Below are positions 43,049 through 52,583 of a DNA stretch of 64,000 nt, piece after piece. Numbering within the stretch: the first letter of the stretch is position 1; each line of letters begins with the position of its first letter. The position numbers and the translations under genes were made by a program. The notes below the pieces were generated by a model that was not told where the DNA came from, did not search any database, and was given only the letters and a program-made list of their open reading frames with translations. Source of the DNA: Bryopsis sp. KO-2023 (taxonomy: Eukaryota > Chlorophyta > Ulvophyceae > Bryopsidales > Bryopsidaceae); NCBI GenBank assembly GCA_030272585.1, contig BSYQ01000001.1, positions 4,960,001 through 5,024,000 of the forward strand, given 5' to 3'.

Positions 43049-43378
43049 TGTGACGGTTTCCTTGGGGATGGGAGCGGACCTTGTCTCGCACAATTTTACA
43101 ACCTTCAACAAGATAATCACAAGACCCTTTCATCGGAATAAATAGCCCAAAGAGTCCTGCTGAGTCAACCTACCCTAACCTTCGCCCATACAAACATCAA
43201 GATCGATTAACTCTATCTAACCACCCCTGGATCAGATTGTCCCAATTATAAATCTAGCCACTCTTGGACTAAACCACCCCGTGGTAGGCCCAAAGCCAAT
43301 CGAAACGAATCAATCAACTCCCACAAATGCTTTCCTCTAATCCCACTAATCCTCTACCACCACTGAACTACTGTTACA
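43049..43378 (-). repeat. Element D 5' LTR
   Basis: 330 bp. In the sense (minus) direction it starts TGTAACAGT and is followed, after two bases, by the PBS TGGTTTCGGAGC. Confidence 0.93.
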
Positions 43379-43383
43379 TACAA

Positions 43384-45475
43384 ACTGTTTCACGGTTCCA
43401 GTCTGCTTGAGTTTGTGGAGGTCACGCCACGCTTCATCTCGATCACTAGAGAATTCGAAAGCTGTAGCTAAGCCATCCATGAAGTCCATCCAGTCACGGA
43501 AGGGTGGTCTTTCACCTCGGTGAATTTTCAACTCTTGCATCGTTAACCAATCCGAGGCAGCCCCATAAAGGTTAGTGGCCATAATCGATTGCCACTGTGC
43601 TTCATGCACTCCGCAGGTTCTCAAGTACCGCGTCATGAGCACTTGCCATTTACGGGCTTTTGGTTCTCCACTTCCGTTAAATGCGCGAGGCATCTGCAAC
43701 TTGACGGTGCTAGGCAACCACTGTCCTTGCCTAGGAGGTCCTGGGCCTGCTGGTCCAGCGCCACCTCCACCTCCACCAGGAGGTCCACCGGGAGGTCCAC
43801 CGCCTCCACCATCTCCACCGCCGTCACCACCTCCACCGCCATCAGGCGCACCTGGAATGCGGGAAGGTGGGCGGTTTCGTCTGTCGCGGTAATCATCACC
43901 GCCATCATCATCTGGGTCGTCATCACCAGGGTCTCCAAAGTTACCTCGCATGCGAGGAACTCGACTGGGTCCACCAGTAGACTCATATGAACCAAGTGCA
44001 GCAAAGGGATTATTTTCTACCCTTGCTCCCAAAGCACTTAACCCAAGTCCCAATCTTCCAGTACGTGTGGGGATCTGCATGGGTTCTTTTCCTTTCTCTT
44101 CTCTGACCTGTGCCTTAGCACGCTCAAGGTCAATTTGATATAACACTTCTGCTGAGGAGAGAACTCTTGGGTTAGTTCGTGTGGGTCTACGTGATCCATC
44201 GGCAGAGTCGGGTTCTGAGATGCGTACTCCAGGCTGAGCTCTTGTACTTGGAGGTATCAATTGAGGGAATGTGAAATCAGCGTCTGGTGCGCTGTCCACT
44301 GCAGTGCATGGCGGTGCTTCTGCAGCAACAATTTCACCCTCCTCGACCTGTACTGCTGGAGGAGCCGGTATTGTTGAGGTTCCTGCCCCAACCATTCCTA
44401 CCGCAAAGCTCTGGTCTAGTGGCGGCCATGATGCAGCCAACTGCTTTACTGATTTCTTCGGCAGTGGCATCCCAAAGGCTGAGTCCTCAGGCTCAGGAGA
44501 AGTTGATTCTTCTCGCTCTGGTGATACTGCTCGAGCATCACTTCCACTTTGGGCACTCTGACTTCCGCCACTCACATCCTCCATGCTCCGTTCCAGGCCA
44601 GATAATCTTAAGGCAACCACATCAGCTGCATCTTGCTGCTGATCCCAGGTCTTGGATGCCTTTTTCTCCAAGGCAATCAAATCTTTTTGAATTGCTACTC
44701 TTGAGCTCTGCAACCGCTTCACCTCAGCACCTTGTTTGTGCAAGGACTCCCGAAACAATTCTAGAGTCCGTTCGACTTTTTCGTTGGAATCCGCAACAGT
44801 TCCTAATAAGCCTTCAATTCTCCGCCCTTGAACAAGGGATAACTCGGAGAGTTGTTTTAACTGAAGTGCTGATGCTTCAGTTGCTTCTTTTAGGTCAGCA
44901 AAACGGGAGTCCGCTAGAATGTCTGCGGCATCCATTCTCCTCGTTATTGCATCCACAGAAGCTTTGATCTCGGCTCTTTCTTTTCTATGGTCGATATCTT
45001 GGCGTAATAGCCTCTGCTCGTATCGACTATGTTGAGCCGCTACTGAATCCAGCTTCTGCTGTTGCGACACCACCGCATGCTGTGTGGCCTCAACCTGTTG
45101 CGCATGCTGGTGCTGTGTTTCCAGCGCCTGCCCGATCACCTCTGATGCGCCAGCCAGTTGGTTCGACACAGAGGCCTCAGTATGGGCGAGCCTCTGCCCC
45201 AGTGTCTGGTCAACTTGCTGCAGGTGACCCCTTAGCCCGTGGGCTAAATCGTCCACACGGTCATGGACCGCATCCACATCCTCTCTTAAGGCTTCCGCAT
45301 CAGCTCCCATGTCTATGTCGACAGCTGCTTGCTGGACATTGTGGATGTTCTGGACGTTTATTTGTTGGTACACTACATTGGGTGCGTCAGGCAATTCCTC
45401 ATCGAACTCAGGTTCAATCCCTGGCTCTTCAACTTGAGGCTCGCGCACTGCCAATGCGTGTTCACGGTCAGCCAT
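43384..45475 (-). pseudogene. gag: Family B gag, 5' part
   Basis: N-terminal Gag from the ATG at 45475. An acidic start (EPGIEPEFDEELPDAP) resembles that of the A Gag (EADIGPEFDEEMEEEPG). A long coiled coil at about 60-310 follows, then Ser/Pro-rich linkers, Gly/Pro-rich tracts and the Gag domain (KARKWQVLMTRYLRTCGV, GAASDWLTMQELKIHRGE). It is cut by element D; the remainder is 36336-36884. Confidence 0.88.
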
Positions 45476-45620
45476 GGTCTCTCAGCCACTATTTGGGAGT
45501 ACTCAACAACCACGGTTGGAGTTTCTCTCTACCAAACAAACAAACAAAAACGTTTGTTGCGCCACGTTCAAAAGTTTCGATCTCAAGAACTTAAAGTTCT
45601 TGCCTCGCTCCGAAACCAAT
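45476..45620 (-). other. Family B 5' leader with PBS (45607-45618)
   Basis: A short leader of 145 bp. On the minus strand TGGTTTCGGAGC starts two bases after the LTR. No gene. It contains a CAAACAAACAAA-type tract near 45535. Confidence 0.8.
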
Positions 45621-46038
45621 TGATAGTGAAGCTTGTGGGTGACGCAATAGTGGTCGGCTGTGTTGGTTGGATTCGTGATAACTTGCTGGCTAACGCAAGT
45701 ATACTTGTGGGGTTTGTTGCTTTAGACAACTCTCTAGCTAGCGCGGTTGTGAACGCTACTAGAGCACTTGGTTGGATAAGTGATTGCGTCAGGCAAACAC
45801 TTAGACACACACACACAAACACACACACAAGCGGGAACACACTAATCCCACGAATCCCGAGTTCTTACAAAATAAAGTGAACGTCAAAACAACGAGTGGG
45901 CCTCTTAAGTACCCCTAAGTGTAGTACGCTGACGCATGCCCCAAACTCTGGGTCTAATCTGTCTTACTCGTGAACCCACATGCGTCAGCCACCCTCGGCT
46001 CTATCCCAAACTACCTCGTGAGCGCTAAAAGACTAACA
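45621..46038 (-). repeat. Family B 5' LTR
   Basis: 418 bp, plus-strand TGATAGTGAAGC to AAAGACTAACA. It includes a CA microsatellite near 45806-45832. Followed by CCGCG (46039-46043), the right target duplication in the leader of A. Confidence 0.94.
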
Positions 46039-46343
46039 CCGCGTGCAGTGTCGACAACTCTCCGACAAACGGAAGTACTACTACGCCGTGCTGTGGTCGT
46101 AGCGTCCAAGGATCTATAGATCCTGTGATCTTGAGAGGGATGATCGAGCGCAGCAACGTGCGTTCTCCTTCGTCCAGCGTTTGGTTGGTGCGCAGCAACA
46201 CAAAGTAGGTTCCAGACACGAGGGGAAACCTTCTTCGACCTAGCCGACCCTGATCTTTTGCACCTCGACTGCAAAATCTCCTGTCGATCTCTTCCACTAA
46301 GTAGACTCGACTTGCAGGAAGGGTGCTTCGGCTCCGAAACCAG
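46039..46343 (-). other. Family A 5' leader, LTR-proximal part, with PBS
   Basis: The inverted match of 10121-10424 in A'. PBS complement GCTCCGAAACCA at 46331-46342. It continues at 9707 beyond element B. Confidence 0.88.
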
Positions 46344-46345
46344 TT

Positions 46346-46519
46346 TGTTAGGTCCCTGTAGGTTTTAGTGAGTCGTTGCTGAAGTTGAGACTGGGGTCAC
46401 ACACTTTCACAAACCAGAGAATTAATTTTACAAGTGTTCTCTCTGAACTTAACCCCCTAGAACCCGTACTAACCCGTACTACACACTCGTACTGCAAAAT
46501 GAGTGCGATCAACGTATCA
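46346..46519 (-). repeat. Family A 5' LTR
   Basis: 174 bp in minus orientation. It shares the base pattern CTGAACTTAACC with 1-105 and not the CTGAACGTAACC of A'. The next base (46520) belongs to element F. Confidence 0.93.
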
Positions 46520-49500
46520 GATATGAAGATCCCATTGAAGGATGACACAAAACCAGTGTTTGGCCCACTATACAAGCAGTCCCCAAAAGAATTAGATGCA
46601 TTAAGGGAGCAATTGGACTACTTACTGGAGAAAGGGATGATTAGACCAAGCCATAGCAATTTTGGAGCACCTGTGCTCTTTGTTCCCAAACCTGGAGGGG
46701 CATTGAGGTTCTGTGTGGACTACAGAGCATTGAACAGGGCTACTAAGGTTACCCAGTTTCCCATTCCCAGAATGGATGAAATGCTGGACAGGCTCAATCA
46801 AGCAAAATACTTCAGTAAGGTGGACCTCAGGGCTGGCTTCTGGCAACTAAGGATGGCTCCAGGGGAGGAAGGAAAAACTTCTTTCAGGACAAAATATGGA
46901 CAATTTGAATTTTTGGTGATGCCCATGGGATTAAGTGGATCTCCTGGACATTTCATGTCCATGATGAATGAGATTTTGGCCCCATATATTGACAAATTTG
47001 TCCAAGTATTTTTGGATGACATCCTGATATATTCCTCTACACCTGAAGAGCATGCCCAACACATGAAGCTGGTACTGGAGGCCCTCAGGAAGCATAAACT
47101 CTATGCAAAGCTGGTCAAGTCTGCAGTGGGAAAAAAGGAAGTGGATTTCTTGGGTACCTGGGTTACACATCAAGGAGTGCAGCCTATGGCTGATAAGCTG
47201 GATGCTATCAAGCAGTGGCCCACACCCACTAATGTCCATGATGTCAGGAGCTTCTTGGGATTGTGCTGCTTTTACAGAAGATTTGTAGCAAATTTCAGTG
47301 GCCTAGCTGCAGCATTGACCAACCTGACCAAAGGAAATCAGCAGTTCATATGGGGGAAAGAAGAGAAACAAGCATTTGAAGATCTCAAGGCAGCATTGTG
47401 CTCAGCACCTGTCCTGATCCATCCAAGGGAAGAGTGGCCTTGGATTGTGGCCACAGATGGCAGTCAAACAGGAGTGGGGGGAGTACTGATGCAGGAGGGA
47501 CCAGATGGATTGCATCCAGTGGCATTTGAATCTCATAAGCTCACTGATGCTGAATCCAGGTACCCCATCCATGAGATTGAGCTGTTGGGAATTGTACATT
47601 GTCTGAAGAAATGGAGAGCTTATTTGGAAGGGAGAGAGTTTGTCCTAAGGACTGACAACCAGTCACTAGTTTGGCTGGATTCACAACAACATCTGAGCAG
47701 GAGACAAGCCAGATGGGTGGAATTCTTAGCTCCATTCAGGTTCCAGACTGTGCATATTCCTGGAAAGGATAATGTGGTGGCTGATGCCCTCTCCAGATGT
47801 CCACATCCAGGGGATCCAAGGGATTCTGGAAGTGGAGGGGGAGATTTGAAGGCATCTGCACCAAATGGCACAACCAAAACTCTTGTGAAGCATGATGGCA
47901 AGGTTCAGAGGTACCAAGGCTTGGGGGCCTGGGGAGAGAATCATCCACAGGATCTTGTGTTTGATGAACAACCAGGAGAGCCATTGGGTTCCAGATTGGT
48001 GAAGGTTACTGGATGCCAAACTGGAAAGCTGCCTGAGAGACTGAAAACAGATGTGATGCCAAATGATGCAAGAGGAGGTACCAACAGGGGTACTGTAAAT
48101 GAATTGTCAAGATCTGATGAACAAATCAATGCACTGGAGAAGTCATCCATGGAACCTATGGCTCAAGGGAGTCCACAAGAGGTTGCTGATGCCCAGAAGA
48201 ATGATGCACATTGCAAAGAAATCCTGAAGAGATTGGATTCTGACATCCAGACCCAAAGGGTGTTCAAGATGTCTGCTGATGGAGTTCTACAGACTGTGGA
48301 AGGGAAGATTGTTGTGCCACAGAGTCTAAAAGCAATGGTGATGAAGGAAGGGCATGATAGTCTGATTGGAGGACACAAAGGGAAGGAGAGAACACTAGCT
48401 GTGTTACAACAGCATTTCTGGTGGAAGAAGATGTCCCAGGAGGTAGCCCAATACTGCAGGAGCTGCCCAGTGTGCCAGAAGACTAAATCATCAACCCAGA
48501 AGTTGGCTGGAGACCTACAGCCTTTGCAAATTCCCAATAAGAGATGGAGCTCAGTGAGTTTGGATTTAATCACAGGGCTGCCAAGGACATCAAGGGGAAA
48601 AGATGCTATAGTGGTATTTGTGGACAGGATGTCCAAGATGTCCCACTTTTGTGCCACAGAGGGAACCATTGGAGCTGTAGGGATGGCTAGACTGTTATTT
48701 GATGAGGTCTGGAAGCATCATGGGATGCCTGTGGATCTAGTGTCTGATAGAGATGCTAGATTCACATCTGAATTGTGGAAGGAGCTAATGAAGCTGGTGG
48801 GTACAACACTGAAGATGTCATCTGCCAGGCATCCACAATCAGATGGCCAAACAGAAAGATTAAACAGGATCCTGGAAGAAAGCTTGAGAGCCTATGTCAG
48901 CCATGCCCAAACAGATTGGGATTTAAAATTGAGTGCAGCTGAGTTTGTGTACAACCAAGGGAAGCAGTCAAGTACTGGGTATAGCCCATTTTACTTGAAC
49001 TCTGGAGAGGAACCTTTGGTGCCTGCAGCCTTGTTGGGGAGAAAGAAGATTGAGACACCCATCAGAGGTGTGGATGAGATTTTGAATGACCTGAAGATGG
49101 ATGTGGAGGTGGCCAAAACATGCATTGCCAGAGCTCAGAACAGACAGAAGCAGAATGCTGACAAACACAGAAGAATAGATGAGTTCAAGGTGGATGACAT
49201 GGTCCTCCTCAGTACCAAAGACTTGAAGCTGGCTGGGGACAGATGCAAGAAGCTTGGACCCAAATATGTGGGGCCATTCAGAGTGCTAAAGAGAGTGGGT
49301 CAGGTGGCCTATGAACTGGAAGTCCCACAGCAGTGGAGTCTGCATCCAGTGTTCCACATCTCCAAGCTGAGAAGATTTCATCAGGATGGACAGTATGGGG
49401 AAAGGGAACCCAACCCAGTTCCACCTGATATCATTGATGGAAATACAGAGTTCCATGTGGAGAGATTTTTGGATCACAGAGAGGTCAGAAGAGGCAGAGG

Positions 49501-49675
49501 CAGGGGGAGAACTTCAAGGGAGTTCTTGATCAGATGGCAAGGATATGACAGGGGTCATGATAGCTGGGAGCCTATCAGGAACCTGGAGAACTGTCCAGAT
49601 GTTGCAGCAGCATACTTCCAGCAGAATCATTTGGAAGCAACAGAGCAGGAGAAGAAGGTTTGGAAGTGGAGATAA
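46520..49675 (+). pseudogene. pol: Element F Pol, C-terminal part: RT, RNase H, integrase, chromodomain
   Basis: About 1,051 codons of a third Gypsy lineage, cut on the left by element A; the missing front would lie left of the window. RT begins near the junction (PVFGPLYKQSPKELDAL), with FCVDYRALNR and the catalytic FLDD near 47010. RNase H has VATDGSQTG near 47450. Integrase has the zinc motif with CPVCQKTK (about 48350-48490), LDLITGLP, SDRDARF near 48745 and DGQTERLNR near 48845. A chromodomain lies at 49450-49610 (FHVERFL, FLIRWQGYD, SWEP). Base use is striking: no CpG at all from 46520 to 50014, with every Arg encoded by AGA or AGG. The visible frame looks whole. Confidence 0.9.
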
Positions 49676-49996
49676 GAGGACTTCAAGAGCTGAATAGTGA
49701 GTAAATGAGAGATATCTCTGAAGAGACATGGGAATGAGAGAAAGATTTCAGTCTATGATTGTTGGGGGTTCAGGGGAGATGGTGTTAGTGCTGAGACCAG
49801 ATCAGCTGTTCCTTTTTCTACTGTCTTTGGGATGGTCTTTCAGATGGGGCTTTTCCTTTTTGCTTTCTGGAGGGTCTTTGGGATTTTTCCTTTTAGCTTA
49901 TGGGGGAGTGCTCTATTCTTTTCTTGCTGGAGTCTGTATGTGCTTATTTGGTGACCTTAGGTCTGGGGTCCAGATTTCTAAGGTCAGGGGGAGTCT
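49676..49996 (+). other. Element F 3' untranslated region and polypurine tract
   Basis: 321 bp after the pol stop, T- and G-rich, still without CpG. It ends AAGGTCAGGGGGAGTCT just before the LTR start TGTGACAG, a plausible polypurine tract. No ORF3-like gene here. Confidence 0.6.
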
Positions 49997-50310
49997 TGTG
50001 ACAGTTCTAAAGTGCGAGAGGTGGGATTTGATCCCGGGACCTCTCAGTATCGAGTCTAGTAACGGTCGCTGGTGCGAACCAGTGAGCTACGGTTGTCATA
50101 TCGGTTAGAACGGTTATGTAGCCGTCTGACCGGGTGACGTAATATGATGTGATAGAGTGAGGGAACGGATGATCGTGTGTGACTGTATCCGGACGGTGTA
50201 GTCCGGGGTCACGTGAGCTGAAGTTGCAGCCAGTTACGGTTGTGACCGTTGACGGGATTCGAACCCGGGTCAACGGTTGACGAGTCTTAAGGCTTCTCGC
50301 CTTAGACCGT
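49997..50310 (+). repeat. Element F 3' LTR (right end unsure) with tRNA-like segments
   Basis: Starts TGTGACAGTTC. About 27 CpG in some 300 bp, against none in the preceding 3.5 kb. On the minus strand two tRNA-like tracts are seen: A/B-box-like words at about 50074-50090 and 50024-50034, and at about 50299-50310 and 50255-50265 (GGTTCGAATCC type). Neither folds as a full tRNA. I could not fix the right boundary because the partner LTR is outside the window. Confidence 0.5.
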
Positions 50311-50365
50311 GTTGTTCTTGTATTGTAAGTCCTTTAAGTCTTTCCATCCCCCGCGTCCTTACAGA

Positions 50366-52126
50366 ATGCCAAAGCACAGCCCGATCATGTGGCGCAGTGG
50401 TGAAAAAGCGGTTCAGGGAAAGGAGTCGAGTGGAAAACAGCTGGGTGGCAGCGGAAAAACGAAAGGCAGTGGCGGCGAGAAAGGCGGAAAAGGGCAGAGT
50501 GGAACTCTCGCCGACGCTTGCCCACCCAGAGGGGAACCCAAACCACTTATCACCCCACCTAAGGCGAAAATCATGAAAACTCTCCCAGCTCCTTCGGTGC
50601 TTTCGAAACTTCGGAACTTCGAAACATCGTTGCTGAAAGGCACCTCCAAGATCGTTATTCGCCCACCGACAGAGTTGCCGGAAAAACTGCCGGAAAAACC
50701 TAGTTCCAGAACAGGAAAAACACTCGACCGTGACGCCGACCCAGCTACTCTCCAAGCTAGGTGTCAAGACGATGTGTTGGAACTCCGTGCAGAACGCAAC
50801 GCACAACGCGCGCGGGCGGATCAAGCAGAGAAGCACCTGACAAAGTTCGAGGGTGTAGCTCAACGACTCTGCAATCAAGTAAGCCAACTTGAACACGATC
50901 TGAAAATCGCTCAACAAGCGAGGGGAACAGCCGAACAGGAGCTAAGGCAGCTTCAAAAGGAACTCGACACTGCGAACCAGACGCGAAAAAAGCTGCAGTC
51001 GCAGTTGACGAAACAGCAGCCGCACCTGACGTCCACAGACGAAAGGTCGGCCTGGCAAACGGCTGTGTACTCGTCTGAGGCACAGTCCGGGTTGATGAGC
51101 CGGTTGCTACACAACGTTCCCGCACGTCTTGGGGACTACGTGGAAAACCTTTGTCGGGCGACGATGGACGACATCATCGAGCAGGGTGCTGGAGCTGCTG
51201 CTGCGATCAGAGACGGAGAGGAGCCTGTCTACTACGGCAAAGGGAACGTTCCGGTTAACCACCGGCTAGCCGGGTATGACTATACGCAGGTGGATAAAAC
51301 GCTGGAGAGAATCAGAAATCGTGCACCGGGACATTTCGAAATTCCCGACGTAGCCGACGATATGATCTCAGAGCCACAACCAAGGAGAATCCGCGACCTG
51401 ACCGGGGGACAGACCGGTGGAAAGACCGACGAAAAGTCGGCGCCCAAGAAAAGGAAGGAGAGAAAGGAAGAGGAGGCGCTCGCCGACATGTCCAAGAGGT
51501 TCAAGGACAGGCGTGGGGAAAAGCCACCGATCTGTTTGTGGTGCTATTCGCCGCCGGCGCTGGCGGATAGCTACGTGATCACCACATGCACGAGCCACAC
51601 GGTGTGCCGAACCCACTGGAACCTCATGATTATCCTCGTGCGCTTATACGGGGTGTGGCAGGAACAGCGAATCGACCCGCCACAGGTTCAGCTGAAGGAC
51701 CTACATTTGGACATGCGGGAGCCAGACTTCCAGCCACTCCTTCAGGCTCCACCCACGACCCAGACTCTCACCGAGTGCTATCAGTGCTTGAGAAGGGACA
51801 TGGGCTTTCCGAAAGGCCTTGCCCTGAAGCGCTTGGGTCCGTTGGTGAAAAAGTGGGCGGAGGAGTATGAGAAGCAGGAAAAAGAGAGAACACCCGAACC
51901 AGAAACAAAAGGAGAACAGGACCCAGAACAGGACGAAGGAAAAAGTCCTTCCGTGTCCAGCAGGAGTCCATCCTCGGAGCCCTCGTCTTTGGGACCTCTT
52001 CCTCCACCTTTGGATGAGGATTTCCCTCCTTTGGATTTGGATGAGGACGAGCCTCCGATCGACTTGGTGGCGGAGCCAGTCGATGATCCAGCTGCCGAAC
52101 CAGCTGAACAACCAGCTGGCGGCTGA
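50366..52126 (+). CDS. Element E1 ORF3: coiled-coil protein with Cys/His module
   Basis: 586 residues from the ATG at 50366 (MPKHSPIMWRSG); the frame is open from 50309. A Gly/Lys-rich basic N-terminus is followed by a coiled coil at about 130-220, a less ordered middle, a KKRKERKEEE stretch and the module C-x2-C-x14-C-x2-H-x2-C-x2-H-W-x52-C-x2-C from about residue 390. The C-terminal 110 residues are acidic and Pro-rich. Same gene position (just before the 3' LTR) and same plan as ORF3 of A and B, with little other identity. The upstream gag-pol of E1 is not adjacent: element F stands there. No membrane segment. Function unknown. Confidence 0.78.
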   Translation: MPKHSPIMWRSGEKAVQGKESSGKQLGGSGKTKGSGGEKGGKGQSGTLADACPPRGEPKPLITPPKAKIMKTLPAPSVLSKLRNFETSLLKGTSKIVIRPPTELPEKLPEKPSSRTGKTLDRDADPATLQARCQDDVLELRAERNAQRARADQAEKHLTKFEGVAQRLCNQVSQLEHDLKIAQQARGTAEQELRQLQKELDTANQTRKKLQSQLTKQQPHLTSTDERSAWQTAVYSSEAQSGLMSRLLHNVPARLGDYVENLCRATMDDIIEQGAGAAAAIRDGEEPVYYGKGNVPVNHRLAGYDYTQVDKTLERIRNRAPGHFEIPDVADDMISEPQPRRIRDLTGGQTGGKTDEKSAPKKRKERKEEEALADMSKRFKDRRGEKPPICLWCYSPPALADSYVITTCTSHTVCRTHWNLMIILVRLYGVWQEQRIDPPQVQLKDLHLDMREPDFQPLLQAPPTTQTLTECYQCLRRDMGFPKGLALKRLGPLVKKWAEEYEKQEKERTPEPETKGEQDPEQDEGKSPSVSSRSPSSEPSSLGPLPPPLDEDFPPLDLDEDEPPIDLVAEPVDDPAAEPAEQPAGG

Positions 52127-52410
52127 GATGGCTTCTGGAGTGACAACGAAAAGCAGACCAAGCCGGAGACCAAGCTACCGTCCAAGCCAGAGACCAAGCC
52201 TCAAGACAGAACGGGGTTTTTCTGTGGGGTTGAGCATGGGTTTGGTTTGGGCTTTTTCATCGGTTTGTTTGGGGTTTCGTTTGACGTTTAGTTGGGGTTT
52301 TTGTTGTGGGTTTGTTTGGGGTTTCTTTTTCTTCTAGTTCGACCTTTTTCTTTCTTTCTTTCCAGGGTTGTGACGGGTGTGGACACCCTCTCGTGGGGGG
52401 GGGGACAAAT
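52127..52410 (+). other. Element E1 3' untranslated end and polypurine tract
   Basis: Repeated ACCAAGC words, then GT-rich sequence, then the palindrome GGGTGTGGACACCC and a G9 run ending ACAAAT before the LTR. The palindrome and G run recall family A. Confidence 0.65.
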
Positions 52411-52514
52411 TGATAGTAGTAACTCGGGTTTAGGGTTATTGTGTAGTACAATGGGATGTACGACAGGGTTTATAGGGCAGGGGGCCCTCCTGTAAAAATT
52501 AATCTTCCCAGTGA

Positions 52515-52551
<37 letters not shown>

Positions 52552-52583
52552 CTTGTGTCTCGGGGTCCTAGACCCCCTTATCA
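52411..52583 (+). repeat. Element E1 3' LTR
   Basis: 173 bp, TGATAGTAG to CTTATCA, with a CT then GT microsatellite at about 52517-52551. Related to, but clearly different from, the E3 LTR at 55994-56165. The gag sequence of E2 starts right after it. Confidence 0.85.

Larger units (their letters stand above)
36890..43378 (-). mobile_element. Element D: large non-coding LTR retrotransposon (LARD-like)
   Basis: 6,489 bp with 330-bp LTRs at 36890-37219 and 43049-43378 that look identical, flanked by TACAA at 36885-36889 and 43379-43383. PBS and polypurine tract place it on the minus strand: GCTCCGAAACCA (plus) at 43035-43046 beside the right LTR, and TGGGGGAGTT (minus) next to the left one. The 5.8-kb interior has no Gag, Pol or other recognisable gene. 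This is the definition of a LARD, which must borrow proteins from a partner element. Young, because of the LTR identity. Confidence 0.88.
9708..46038 (-). mobile_element. Family B Ty3/Gypsy element, host of insertions A' and D
   Basis: Minus-strand chromovirus with 5' LTR 45621-46038, PBS 45607-45618, gag (43384-45475 and 36336-36884, split by D), pol 32341-36081, ORF3 about 30173-31890, and a 3' LTR in two parts, 9708-9944 and 30001-30172, split by A'. CCGCG flanks the whole on both sides. The LTR parts look identical by eye, so it is young. It is broken in about three places, two of them insertions of other elements. Confidence 0.85.
1..46519 (-). mobile_element. Family A Ty3/Gypsy element, split by element B
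   Basis: Minus-strand LTR retrotransposon. The 3' LTR runs off the left edge (1-105 present). ORF3 (256-2124), pol (2446-6555) and gag (6531-9506) follow in sense order from the right. The 5' leader is in two parts (9507-9707 and 46039-46343) because element B lies between them, flanked by CCGCG at 9703-9707 and 46039-46043. The 5' LTR is 46346-46519. Both A LTR parts share one base that differs from the LTRs of copy A', which supports their belonging to one element. The coding parts look whole; the one evident break is the B insertion. The LTR parts look identical by eye, so the insertion is young. Confidence 0.85.

Noticed and set aside
46376-46519. N-terminal extension of the F Pol frame through the A LTR (MLKLRLGSHTFTN...)
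   Set aside because: The segment is the inverted A LTR, present at other places without F. The open frame across it is chance, and F sequence starts at 46520.
46520-50014. Recent RIP-like or methylation-driven hypermutation of F
   Set aside because: This would leave stops and replaced Arg residues; the frame is open and conserved Arg are kept by AGA/AGG codons.
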